Assembly: GCF_032918005.1 (NCBI RefSeq)
Contig: NZ_CP136628.1
Coordinates: 1,845,501 to 1,909,500 of the forward strand
Source: Bradyrhizobium sp. NDS-1
GTDB lineage: Bacteria; Pseudomonadota; Alphaproteobacteria; Rhizobiales; Xanthobacteraceae
Reading direction: 5' to 3'
DNA: 64,000 nucleotides
Shown here: one piece after another, positions 52,822-60,521 of the stretch
Numbering within the stretch: the stretch's first letter is position 1
How the letters are laid out: each line of letters opens with the position of its first letter
Program-made: the position numbers and the translations under genes
The notes under the pieces: generated by a model
Told to the model about the DNA's origin: nothing
What the model saw: the letters and a program-made list of their open reading frames with translations, nothing else
The model's database searches: none

Positions 52822-54180
52822 ATGAAAATCGCGCTCTCTTTTTTTGTCCGCGGTGACGCAAATTTGCCACGTAAAACATCCCCACAGCAGCCGATCGAAA
52901 CGTCCGCAGTTCCAAAGGTGTCGCGGAGCGCAGTCATTGCTGTCGCGATTTTCCTGATTGCCCATCTCGCGCTGCTGATCGGCCTGGCGGCGCCGGAGAA
53001 GTTCGTCTTCGACGAGGTGCACTACGTGCCGGCGGCGCGGCAGATGCTGGCACCGGCGATGTCGCAACCGATGCTGAATCCGATGCATCCGCCGCTGGGC
53101 AAGGAGCTGATCGCGGCCTCGATCGCGGCCTTCGGCGACAACGCGCTCGGCTGGCGCTATCCCGCGACATTGTTCGGCGCATTGGCGATCGTCGCGATCT
53201 ATCTGTGCGGCCTCGCGCTGTTCTCCGCGCAAGGGCCCGCCATCGCGGCGGCGCTGATCGCCGGATTGAACCAGATGCTGTATGTGCAGGCGCGCATCGC
53301 CATGCTCGATGTCTTTGCGCTCGGCCTCAGTCTGCTTGCGACCGCAGCCTTCATGCATGGTTTTCGACGACAGCGGCCGCAGGCGCTGTTCGCGCTCGCC
53401 GGCGGCTTGTTCGGTCTCGCCGCAGCCTGCAAATGGAGCGGACTTTTTCCGCTCGGCGTCTGCGTCGTCATCGTTGCGGTGATCCGTCTGATGCAGGGCT
53501 GGCGCACGCTGTTCGCCGACGCGAAGCCGGACGACTGGTATCGGCCGGACATCTGGCCCGGCTTCAGGCTGCATCATGCCGCGCTGTTCTTCGCCGTCCT
53601 GCCGGGCGTGGCTTACCTCGCCGCTTTCGTTCCGCTCTACGGCCTGTCGCTGCCGGACCTGATCGAGGCCCAGCGCCGGATCTTCGCCGACAACACGACG
53701 ACCGCGATTGCCGGCCACACCTATATGAGTTCGTGGCCGTCCTGGCCGCTGCTCGCCCGTCCCGTCTGGTTCCTGTTCGACAAGAGCCCGGAGGACGACG
53801 TCTCCGCGATTGTCTTTCTCGGCAATCCGCTGGTGTTGTGGCCGGCGCTGATCGCGCTCGCTGTGGTGCTGCGCGACTTCGTCGTGGCGCGGCGCTGGGA
53901 TGCCTTCCTGATCGCAGCGTTCTATTTCGGGCCGTGGCTGGCCTGGGCGTTGCTGCCGCGCACGCTCGGCTTCATCTACTACTACCTGCCGGCCGCGACC
54001 GCGGCGTCGCTCGCGCTGGTCTATGTGCTGCGCCGGGAGGGGCTGCCGCGTTGGATTCTGTGGGCCTATGTCGGCGTCGCCGCGGCCGGCTTTGCGGTCA
54101 TGCTGCCGGTTTCCGCGGCCTTTGTGGGCATCTCCATGCGGGCCTTCGGCCGGCTGATGCTGTTCCAGAGCTGGATATGA
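52822..54180 (+). CDS. PMT-family protein O-mannosyltransferase (GT39-like)
   Basis: A 452-residue polytopic membrane glycosyltransferase. The catalytic Asp-Glu in the first periplasmic loop appears in FVFDEVHYVPAARQML, and the HPPLGK motif in NPMHPPLGKELIAAS; both are hallmarks of PMT (POMT/Pmt1-like) enzymes. At least nine hydrophobic helices follow. PMTs move mannose from a polyprenyl-phosphate donor to Ser/Thr of Sec-translocated proteins. The gene is divergent from FecR and the Ser/Thr/Pro-rich barrel gene. Whether the donor is mannose here is not known. The start could be 52822 or 52813. Confidence 0.85.
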   Translation: MKIALSFFVRGDANLPRKTSPQQPIETSAVPKVSRSAVIAVAIFLIAHLALLIGLAAPEKFVFDEVHYVPAARQMLAPAMSQPMLNPMHPPLGKELIAASIAAFGDNALGWRYPATLFGALAIVAIYLCGLALFSAQGPAIAAALIAGLNQMLYVQARIAMLDVFALGLSLLATAAFMHGFRRQRPQALFALAGGLFGLAAACKWSGLFPLGVCVVIVAVIRLMQGWRTLFADAKPDDWYRPDIWPGFRLHHAALFFAVLPGVAYLAAFVPLYGLSLPDLIEAQRRIFADNTTTAIAGHTYMSSWPSWPLLARPVWFLFDKSPEDDVSAIVFLGNPLVLWPALIALAVVLRDFVVARRWDAFLIAAFYFGPWLAWALLPRTLGFIYYYLPAATAASLALVYVLRREGLPRWILWAYVGVAAAGFAVMLPVSAAFVGISMRAFGRLMLFQSWI

Positions 54181-54184
54181 CAAC

Positions 54185-54211
54185 GCCGCCTGCCAAGGCG
54201 GCAGGCGGCGC
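54185..54211. terminator. GC-rich hairpin between convergent genes
   Basis: CGCCGCCTGCC and GGCAGGCGGCG form a perfect 11-bp stem around a 5-nt loop between the mannosyltransferase and OmpA-like genes. No U-tract is visible. Confidence 0.5.
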
Positions 54212-54231
54212 GGTTGCTCAATGCCTGGAAC

Positions 54232-54879
54232 TTATTTCGACGCGGTCTTGGTGTCCATGTTCACGACCTGGACGCGGCGGTTGGCCGGGCCAGCGACGTT
54301 GGCGGCGTCCTTCAGCTTGGTCTCGCCGTAGCCGACGGTGACGAGATCGGTGCCGTTCAGGCCGTAGTTCTGCACCAAATACTTCTTGATGGTGTCGGCG
54401 CGCCGCTCGGAGAGTCCTTGATTGTACTCTTCGCCGCCGGTCGCGTCGGTATGGCCGGCGACCACGAAAGTCGAGCCCTTCAGCGCCGGATCGGACAGGG
54501 CCTTGCCGAGCGCCTGCACCGAGGCCATCGAGGTCTTGGCAATGTCGGCCGAGTTGTAGTCGAACTGGATCTCCAGGTCGATCTTCGGCTTGGTCGCCGC
54601 GAGCTCAGCGATCTGCTCGCGCTCGCCGGTCGAGAGCGACCGGGTCGAGCGGTTGCGTACGGTATTCAGGAAGGTCGCTTCCTTGGCCTGCACGGTCGTG
54701 TCGACCTGCGGACCGACGGACAGGCCGCGGGTTGCCGGCTTCGGCTTCAGGGCATCCAGGATCTTGTCGGTCGAGACGTTGTTGTCGCCGGCAATGGCCA
54801 GGCCCGCCGTCATCGACAGCGCGGCGGTGAGAGTCATCGTCTTCAGTCCAAAGAATTTATCAAAACGGATCATTGTCAT
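54232..54879 (-). CDS. OmpA-family protein, peptidoglycan-associated
   Basis: A 215-residue exported protein: signal peptide (about residues 1-30, ending ITAGLAIAG-like), then a low-complexity linker and an OmpA-like C-terminal domain: LEIQFDYNSADIAKTSMASVQALGKALSD, FVVAGHTDATGGEEYNQGLSERRADTIKKYL and GYGETKLKD...NRRVQVV. The Asp and Arg that bind the diaminopimelate of peptidoglycan are in GHTDATG and NRRVQVV. It likely links the envelope to the cell wall. A perfect TGTGA-N6-TCACA palindrome lies about 65 bp upstream. Confidence 0.92.
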   Translation of the reverse strand: MTMIRFDKFFGLKTMTLTAALSMTAGLAIAGDNNVSTDKILDALKPKPATRGLSVGPQVDTTVQAKEATFLNTVRNRSTRSLSTGEREQIAELAATKPKIDLEIQFDYNSADIAKTSMASVQALGKALSDPALKGSTFVVAGHTDATGGEEYNQGLSERRADTIKKYLVQNYGLNGTDLVTVGYGETKLKDAANVAGPANRRVQVVNMDTKTASK

Positions 54880-54944
54880 ATCCTCGTTGTTACGCCTGAT
54901 GGCGATTTGATGCTGCGAGCCTAGGGCAGGTTCAAAGAGCTTGA

Positions 54945-54960
54945 TGTGATCTTGGTCACA
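54945..54960. promoter_or_regulatory. CRP/FNR-type palindrome upstream of the OmpA-like gene
   Basis: TGTGA, TCTTGG and TCACA match the CRP consensus perfectly, and the palindrome extends outward almost to TTGAT...ATCcAA, which also resembles FixK/FNR boxes. It is about 65 bp upstream of the OmpA-like start codon on the minus strand. Confidence 0.5.
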
Positions 54961-55168
54961 TCCAAGGTTGGCGAGCCGAGGTCACCCTGATCTGCCGCGA
55001 TCGCTGCTTCGAACCGGCTCCCTGGGTTCCGGCAAACCCGCGTGCACCGATCGTCGCAAAGGCGTCGCCACGAGGTCCGCGTGCGAACAAGAATTCGTCC
55101 AGATGCCCGCCTAGCACGCTTCAATCATTCAACAATTCGTCCGCAAGCGGGGAGCTGAGTTCCATCCA

Positions 55169-55477
55169 GTGCCGAGGCCGACCGACTACAACCAGTTCTA
55201 TCGAGGCGGCCCGCCGGACCGGACAGTGCACCTGAACGCGATGCCCATCTATATCGGCGCAGCCATGATTGCGGTGGCGATCCTGCTGTCCACGCTGATC
55301 ACGGGAATGACCTCCCGTTATGTCGGCCTGGAGGGACCGACCGAGGAAAACATCTGGCTGGTCGACCGCCTCACCGGCAACGTCTATCGCTGCCAGGCGG
55401 AGGGGCGCGGCAGGGCCGTGTGTGAGCCGGATGTTGCCACGGGCAGCGTCGGGGAGCGCCCAAAAGCCGCACGCTAA
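55169..55477 (+). CDS. Single-pass membrane protein of unknown function
   Basis: A 102-residue protein from a GTG start (a shorter version from ATG 55241 is possible): a hydrophilic N terminus (PRPTDYNQFYRGGPPDRTV), one transmembrane helix (MPIYIGAAMIAVAILLSTLITG), and an exterior part with a Cys pair (VYRCQAEGRGRAVC) that could form a disulfide. It does not match a family I recognise. A ribosome-binding site is weak at the GTG. It is divergent from the OmpA-like gene. Confidence 0.55.
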   Translation: MPRPTDYNQFYRGGPPDRTVHLNAMPIYIGAAMIAVAILLSTLITGMTSRYVGLEGPTEENIWLVDRLTGNVYRCQAEGRGRAVCEPDVATGSVGERPKAAR

Positions 55478-55556
55478 TCGTGGGCTGGCACTGCAGTGCA
55501 GCAACGAAAATGTCTTCTCCCTGAAAACTTGTCGCTGAAGAATGGCTGTCGTGTTG

Positions 55557-55578
55557 GCCGGCATGGCGCCGGTTTTGT
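55557..55578 (+). terminator. Possible terminator before the small exported protein
   Basis: CCGGC and GCCGG pair around ATGGC, followed by TTTTGTT. The stem is short, so confidence is modest. Confidence 0.4.
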
Positions 55579-55597
55579 TCTACGGAGGAGACATTCG

Positions 55598-55843
55598 ATG
55601 AAGATCTTGCTTTCGGCCGTTCTGCTTGCCGCGTTCGCTGCCTCGCCGGCTTCTGCGGCGAAGATGCAGCCCTGCACCGGCGAGGCGCTCGGCAAGTCGA
55701 TAACGGGGATGGGAACTGTGGATTCGCCCGCCAAACAAGCGACGGCCAAGGAAATGGCTGCGGCCAACACCGAGCTGAGCAAAGGCAATGCGAAAGGCGC
55801 CTGCAAGCACTACATGAAGGCGCAGAAGATGAGCGCGAAATAG
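55598..55843 (+). CDS. Small exported protein, 81 residues
   Basis: The product has a signal peptide (MKILLSAVLLAAFAASPASA) and a short Lys-rich mature part with two Cys (PCTGEALGK and KGACKHYMKAQK). The ribosome-binding site GGAGGA lies upstream of ATG 55598. It resembles small periplasmic peptides of unknown role that are common in Bradyrhizobium. It stands between the membrane protein gene and the YcaQ-like gene. An upstream extension of the frame to 55496 does not look like coding sequence. Confidence 0.75.
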   Translation: MKILLSAVLLAAFAASPASAAKMQPCTGEALGKSITGMGTVDSPAKQATAKEMAAANTELSKGNAKGACKHYMKAQKMSAK

Positions 55844-55940
55844 TTCGAGCGTCGACGACCGCGCTGTCAGCAGATGGCAGCGCGGTTTTCTTTTGCACCT
55901 TTTGTTTGCCCCAACGAATCCCGCTACATTGCGTTCTGCA

Positions 55941-57107
55941 ATGTCACGCGCGCCCAAACCGCTTCCCCTCACCACGACACAGGCCCGGCAGATCTGGCTG
56001 CATGCCCAGCGGCTGGACGAGCGCGCGCCGTTCGGCGTGGGAGCGCAGGCTGTCGCGGACGCGGTAGCTCATCTCGGCTATGTGCAGATCGACACCATCA
56101 ACGTCATCGAGCGCTGCCATCACCATATCCTGTTCAGCCGTATCCCGTCCTACCGCCGCGCCGATCTGCGCCACGCCCAGAGTGTCGACAAACGCGTGTT
56201 CGAATACTGGACGCACGCGCTCTCTTACGTTCCGGCTGAAGACTTCCGCTTCTTTCTGCCGGCGATGCGCGAACACCGCCGGGAGGGACACAGATGGTTC
56301 GCCTCGGTGAAGCCGGCCGACACGCGCAAGGTGATGCGCCTGGTGCGGGCCGGCCCGCTGACGATCCGCGACATCGAGGACGACGTGCTCACCGAGAAGG
56401 AGCATCTGTGGCAGAGCCGCAAGCCCTCGAAGCGGGCATTGCAACTCGCCTTCTATACCGGTGCCGTGACCATCAGCGAGCGGCGGGGCATGCTCAAGAC
56501 CTACGAGCTGACGACGCGACATTTCGGATGGGACAAGCCGCCGAGGCCCGCCTCGGCAAGGGAGATCACGGCCTATGTGCTCGACCGCGCATTGCGGTCG
56601 CAAGGCGTGGTGAGCCTCGATTCGATCTGTCATCTCGATGCGCCGCGCAAGAAGGCGGTCGCAAGCCTGATCACCGCGCGTGTCCGCCGCGGTGAGTTGG
56701 TGCCTGTCGCGATCGAGGGCGCCGGCAAGCAGGAGCATTGGGCGGCGCCGGCCGCGCTCGAGGCGAACGGTACGGCGATCTCGCCTGATCTCGTCCACAT
56801 TCTCTCGCCGTTCGATCCCCTGATCATCCAGCGCAAGCGCACCAATCTCATCTTCGGTTACAACCATCTGTTCGAGGCCTATGTGCCGAAGGCCAAACGC
56901 AAGCTCGGCTATTTTGCGCTGCCGGTGCTGGTCGGCGACGAGATCGTCGCCGCGCTCGACCTGAAGACGGACCGACAGGCCAGAAAGCTCTTGATGCAGA
57001 AATGGACCTGGGTCGGGCAGGGGAAGAAGACTGCAGGGCGCAAGGAGCTCAAGCACGTGATCGAGAACGAACTCGATCGCTTCGAGCGGTTTCAACTGGC
57101 GGAGTAG
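55941..57107 (+). CDS. YcaQ/AlkX-like DNA glycosylase (HTH_42 family)
   Basis: A 388-residue winged-helix protein of the HTH_42 DNA glycosylase group, which includes AlkZ and YcaQ/AlkX and repairs interstrand cross-links and N-alkylated purines. The diagnostic loop VQIDTINVIERCHHHILFSRI contains a Q-Phi-D catalytic motif at residues 49-51 (Gln49, Asp51), as in the YcaQ/AlkX branch rather than the QxQ of AlkZ. Three winged-helix segments follow (YFALPVLVGDEIVAALDLKTDR near the end). The ATG at 55941 fits the family start. A palindromic repeat follows the stop codon. Confidence 0.85.
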   Translation: MSRAPKPLPLTTTQARQIWLHAQRLDERAPFGVGAQAVADAVAHLGYVQIDTINVIERCHHHILFSRIPSYRRADLRHAQSVDKRVFEYWTHALSYVPAEDFRFFLPAMREHRREGHRWFASVKPADTRKVMRLVRAGPLTIRDIEDDVLTEKEHLWQSRKPSKRALQLAFYTGAVTISERRGMLKTYELTTRHFGWDKPPRPASAREITAYVLDRALRSQGVVSLDSICHLDAPRKKAVASLITARVRRGELVPVAIEGAGKQEHWAAPAALEANGTAISPDLVHILSPFDPLIIQRKRTNLIFGYNHLFEAYVPKAKRKLGYFALPVLVGDEIVAALDLKTDRQARKLLMQKWTWVGQGKKTAGRKELKHVIENELDRFERFQLAE

Positions 57108-57117
57108 CTCGGGCATC

Positions 57118-57170
57118 GGTCTCGTAGGGTGGCCAAAGCGCTAAGGCACCTTTGCCCACCCTACGAGACC
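57118..57170. repeat. Palindromic GTAGGGTGG-type repeat
   Basis: A perfect 15-bp inverted repeat (GGTCTCGTAGGGTGG with CCACCCTACGAGACC) with a short central segment containing CAAAGCGC and GGCACCTTTG. The last codons and stop of the DUF2809 gene lie inside it. This is a GTAGGGTGGGCAAAG element dispersed in Bradyrhizobium. Confidence 0.75.
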
Positions 57171-57587
57171 GCGCATTGTGGTCACCCGATCGATCCAAAC
57201 GCCGAACGCAATCCCGACCGCGTAAGCCGCCAGATTCCACAGCGAGAAGATGCGCCCGAGCAGCAGCGCGCCGGCGGTGGTGAGCCGAAACGCATCGAGC
57301 CATGGTGTATGAATCAGCCGGGAGAATTCGACCACGATCGCAATCACCGCCGCGATGGCTGCGAGTTGGCTGCGCGACAGCCGCGGCAGCAAGACCCCGG
57401 CCAGCAGAAACACCATCGTGGCCCACAACAGCGAGCCGCCATACTTCACGACGAATGCAGGCAGGCCGAGCGGAAAGCCGTACCAGCGCAGGGACAGCCC
57501 GCATACGATCACCGCGACGGCAAGGGTGGCGCGGATCAGCGATGTCCGTAACAGCGCAACAGGTTTATCCGGCTGCGTCTCGTGCAT
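57141..57587 (-). CDS. DUF2809 membrane protein
   Basis: A 148-residue polytopic protein with about four helices: LLRTSLIRATLAVAVIVCGLSLRWYGFPLGLPAFVVKYGGSLLWATMVFLLAGVLLP, then LAAIAAVIAIVVEFSRLIHTPWLDAFRLTTAGALLLGRIFSLWNLAAYAVGIAFG. The KYGGSLLWA and EFSRLIHTPWLDAFRLT motifs are typical of DUF2809; the function is unknown. The last roughly eight residues (VGWAKVP) and the stop codon are encoded by the palindromic repeat at 57118-57170, implying that the repeat reached the gene end. ATG 57587 has GGAG upstream; 57599 is an alternative. Confidence 0.82.
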   Translation of the reverse strand: MHETQPDKPVALLRTSLIRATLAVAVIVCGLSLRWYGFPLGLPAFVVKYGGSLLWATMVFLLAGVLLPRLSRSQLAAIAAVIAIVVEFSRLIHTPWLDAFRLTTAGALLLGRIFSLWNLAAYAVGIAFGVWIDRVTTMRGLVGWAKVP

Positions 57588-57664
57588 TGCTCGCTCCATT
57601 GACTCTTCGCCCGCGATGCTCAAAACCGCCACCAGCCCTAAAAGAGCAACAACCCGGGGAAACC

Positions 57665-59002
57665 ATGAGCCAGACCACCACCTATTCCGCCGGCGGTGCC
57701 AGCAACGTCAACAAGAGCGACATCGAGACGTCCACGATTCGCGCCATCTCCTGGCGCCTGATTCCGTTCCTGGTGCTGGCCTACTTCTTCTCCTATCTCG
57801 ACCGCGTCAATCTCGGCTTCGCAGCGCTGACCATGAATGCGGACCTGAAGTTCACGCCGCTGATCTTCTCCTGGGGCGCCGGCATTTTCTTCATCGGCTA
57901 TTTCATCTTCGAGGTGCCGAGCAATCTGGCGCTGGAGAAGTTCGGCGCCAGCCGCTGGATCGCCCGCATCATGGTGACCTGGGGCATCATCTCCGCCCTG
58001 ATGGCGCTCGTCAGCGGCGTGACGAGCTTCTACGTCCTGCGCTTCCTGCTCGGCGTCGCCGAGGCCGGCTTCTTCCCCGGCATCATCCTCTATCTCACCT
58101 ACTGGTATCCGGCCGAATACCGCGCCCGGTTCCTGGCGGCCTTCGCGATCGCCGTGCCGGTCTCGACCGTGATCGGCGCGCCGGTCTCGGGCCTGCTGCT
58201 CGGGCTCGACGGCATGATGGGCCTGAAGGGGTGGCAGTGGTTGTTCATCATCGAGGGCATCCCGTCCGTGCTGCTCGGCATCGTCACCTGGTTTTACCTC
58301 ACCGACAAGCCGGAGAAGGCGGATTGGCTGTCTGGCGAGCAGAAGGCCTGGCTCAAGGCGAGGCTCGATTCGGAGATCGCGGCCAAGCAGGCGGTGAAGC
58401 ATGTCTCGCTCGGCGAAGCGCTGTCCTCGCCCAAGGTGATCGCGCTCAGCCTGATCTATTTCGGCTTCGTCGGCGCGCTCTACGGCATGCAGTTCTGGCT
58501 GCCGCAGATCGTCAAGGCGTTCGGGCTGACCAATGCGCAGACCGGGTTCGTCACCGCGATCCCGTATCTGTTCGGCACCATCGCCATGGTCCTGTGGGCG
58601 CGGCACTCCGATGCCACGCGCGAGCGCGTGATGCATGTCGGAGCGCCCTTGCTGCTCACCGCCGTCGCGCTCGCCGTCTCCTCCTATCTCACCGACCCTA
58701 CCCTGACGATGCTGGTGCTGACGGTTGCGGCGATCGGCGTGTTCTGCTGCTTCGGTGTGTTCTGGACCCTGCCGACCGCCTGGCTCTCCGGCACGGCGGC
58801 CGCCGGCGCCATCGCTCTGATCAACTCGATAGGCAATCTCGCCGGCTTCGGCGGACCGTACCTGATCGGCTGGGTCAAGGAAGCCACCGGCCAGACCTCG
58901 ACCGGTCTGCTGGTGCTCGCCGTGCTGCCGCTGCTCGCCGGCATTCTGGTGTTCTTGGGCGGCCATGACACCAAGCACGAGTTTGCCGGGCAGGGGCGGT
59001 GA
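57665..59002 (+). CDS. MFS transporter, anion:cation symporter family
   Basis: A 445-residue twelve-helix carrier. The N-terminal signature FFSYLDRVNLGFAALTM is typical of the ACS family, which moves organic anions such as phthalate, tartrate, 4-hydroxyphenylacetate, glucarate or allantoate with a cation. Motif A and the central loop (WLSGEQKAWLKARLDSEIA) are present. The start at 57665 has GGGGAAACC upstream; the frame is open earlier but overlaps the DUF2809 gene without domain support. No catabolic enzyme gene is adjacent, so the substrate cannot be fixed. Confidence 0.9.
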   Translation: MSQTTTYSAGGASNVNKSDIETSTIRAISWRLIPFLVLAYFFSYLDRVNLGFAALTMNADLKFTPLIFSWGAGIFFIGYFIFEVPSNLALEKFGASRWIARIMVTWGIISALMALVSGVTSFYVLRFLLGVAEAGFFPGIILYLTYWYPAEYRARFLAAFAIAVPVSTVIGAPVSGLLLGLDGMMGLKGWQWLFIIEGIPSVLLGIVTWFYLTDKPEKADWLSGEQKAWLKARLDSEIAAKQAVKHVSLGEALSSPKVIALSLIYFGFVGALYGMQFWLPQIVKAFGLTNAQTGFVTAIPYLFGTIAMVLWARHSDATRERVMHVGAPLLLTAVALAVSSYLTDPTLTMLVLTVAAIGVFCCFGVFWTLPTAWLSGTAAAGAIALINSIGNLAGFGGPYLIGWVKEATGQTSTGLLVLAVLPLLAGILVFLGGHDTKHEFAGQGR

Positions 59003-59007
59003 GGGGA

Positions 59008-59101
59008 TGTAGGCAGGCAAAGGCGCACTCAACGCGCCGTGCCCACTGCATGTCCCGGGCGTGACCGGCGCTCGGGCCAGCTTCGCTTTGCCTACCCTAC
59101 A
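59008..59101. repeat. Second GTAGGGTGG-type inverted repeat
   Basis: Imperfect arms TGTAGG-GGCAAAG and CTTTGCCTACCCTACA enclose a GC-rich loop. It belongs to the same family as 57118-57170 and lies after the MFS gene, so one such element follows the YcaQ-like gene and one follows the MFS gene. Confidence 0.65.
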
Positions 59102-59174
59102 ATGACACCTGTAGGTGCTTCTCGACCCCCACACCGCCTCTTAACGATCACGTATTTCTGATGACTGACGAATA

Positions 59175-59203
59175 TTGACTTTTATCAGTGATTAGTCGAC
59201 ATT
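59175..59203 (+). promoter_or_regulatory. Candidate promoter and TetR operator of the RND operon
   Basis: TTGACT (59175-59180), a 17-bp spacer and GACATT (59198-59203) form a modest sigma-70 match upstream of the adaptor gene. The surrounding AT-rich segment (59161-59205) contains imperfect inverted copies of GACTGA/TCAGTGA, as expected for the operator of the TetR regulator at the end of the operon. Confidence 0.4.
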
Positions 59204-59234
59204 CCTCTCATTCGAGATGCAGGAGTGTCCTTCG

Positions 59235-60341
59235 ATGTTCGTCCGGTCTGTTTTGTCGAGCTATTCCAGGCTGTTGGCTGGCGTGTCGCTGGCTTTGATG
59301 GCGGCTTCGCTGGCCGGGTGTAATGACACCGTCGCCGAGAAGGCCGAGCCGCCGCGGCCGGTTCTGGTCGCGACCGCTCATTATGATGCAGAGACCCCGG
59401 AGCGCAGCTTCGTCGGTACCGTCAGGCCGCGGATCGAGAGCGACCTCGGCTTTCGCGTCGCCGGCAAAGTTGCAAAACGCCTTGTGGAAGTCGGCCAGAC
59501 CGTCGAGATCGGCCAGCCGCTGGCCACCCTCGACGAGATCGATCTGAAGCTCCAGGCTGAGCAGGCGCTGGCCGAGCAGACCGCGGCAACCGGCGTGTTG
59601 GCCCAGGCCGCCGCCGCCGAGCAGCGCGCCAAGGACCTGAAGGCCAAGGGCTGGACCACGGACGCGCAGATGGATTCGAGCCGCGCCGCCGCGGACGAAG
59701 CCCGCGCGCGCCTGAACCGCGCTGAGCGCGCGCTCGAGCTGAGCAAGAATTCCCTTTCCTACGCGACGCTCAACGCCGACGCCCGTGGCGTCGTCACCGC
59801 AACGCTGATCGAGCCCGGCCAGGTGGTCGCCGCGGGCCAGGCTTCGATCCGCGTCGCCCGCTTTGCCGAAAAGGAAGCGGTCGTCGCGATCCCCGAGACG
59901 CTGGTTGGACGCGCCAAGTCGGGCGTCGCCAGCGTCACTCTTTGGTCCGAGCCGGGCAAGAAGTACACGGCCAAGCTGCGCGAGATCGCGCCGACGGCCG
60001 ATCCGGCCACGCGCACCTATCTGGCGAAATTCTCGCTGCCCGAGGCCGACGACAAGGTCTCGCTCGGCATGACGGCGACCCTGACGCTGTCGGACGCCGC
60101 GACCGAGCGCGTGGCGCGGCTGCCGCTGTCGGCGCTGTTCAACGAAGGCGGCAAGCCGTCCTTCTACGTCGTCGACGACAACGGTGCGCTCACGCTGAAA
60201 CCGGTGACGGTGAAGTCCTACGAGAGCGGCGACGTCGTCATCACCGGCGGTGTGGAAGAGGGCGCCAAGATCGTTGCCCTCGGCGTGCAGAAGCTCGATC
60301 CGGGCCAGCGGGTGCGGATCGTTTCGTCACTGTCCTTCTAA
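59235..60341 (+). CDS. RND efflux periplasmic adaptor, lipoprotein
   Basis: A 368-residue membrane fusion protein. The lipobox SLAGC (Cys29) after the N-terminal signal predicts a lipid anchor in the inner membrane. Domains in order are: barrel-sandwich half (VRPRIESDLGFRVAGKVAKRLVEVGQTVEIGQPLATLDE), an alpha-hairpin rich in Ala/Glu/Gln (QALAEQTAATGVLAQAAAAEQRAKDLKAKG), the second lipoyl half (VVTATLIEPGQVVAAGQASIRV) and a C-terminal beta-barrel. It bridges the RND pump to an outer-membrane channel. The RND pump gene follows 180 bp downstream; no outer-membrane factor gene is in view. Confidence 0.92.
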   Translation: MFVRSVLSSYSRLLAGVSLALMAASLAGCNDTVAEKAEPPRPVLVATAHYDAETPERSFVGTVRPRIESDLGFRVAGKVAKRLVEVGQTVEIGQPLATLDEIDLKLQAEQALAEQTAATGVLAQAAAAEQRAKDLKAKGWTTDAQMDSSRAAADEARARLNRAERALELSKNSLSYATLNADARGVVTATLIEPGQVVAAGQASIRVARFAEKEAVVAIPETLVGRAKSGVASVTLWSEPGKKYTAKLREIAPTADPATRTYLAKFSLPEADDKVSLGMTATLTLSDAATERVARLPLSALFNEGGKPSFYVVDDNGALTLKPVTVKSYESGDVVITGGVEEGAKIVALGVQKLDPGQRVRIVSSLSF

Positions 60342-60406
60342 GTTTCTTACGAGTTACGTCGTGTGAGGAGAGTTTCGGCCTTTGTCCCTAAGCAGAGGCT
60401 GAAGCG

Positions 60407-60449
60407 GCGAAGCGATCCAGAATCTGCCCAGCCCCCTGGATTGCTTCGC
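60407..60449. repeat. Palindromic repeat between adaptor and pump genes
   Basis: GCGAAGCGATCCAG and CTGGATTGCTTCGC pair with one mismatch around a short loop. This GAAGCAATCCAG-type element is dispersed in Bradyrhizobium genomes. It may modulate read-through from the adaptor gene to the pump gene. Confidence 0.7.
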
Positions 60450-60521
60450 TGCCTCGCGATGATGGTTTGAACAGAGCGGCTGTCCTTTTTAGGCAATTGG
60501 AACGTCCTTTCGGAGAGAGCG

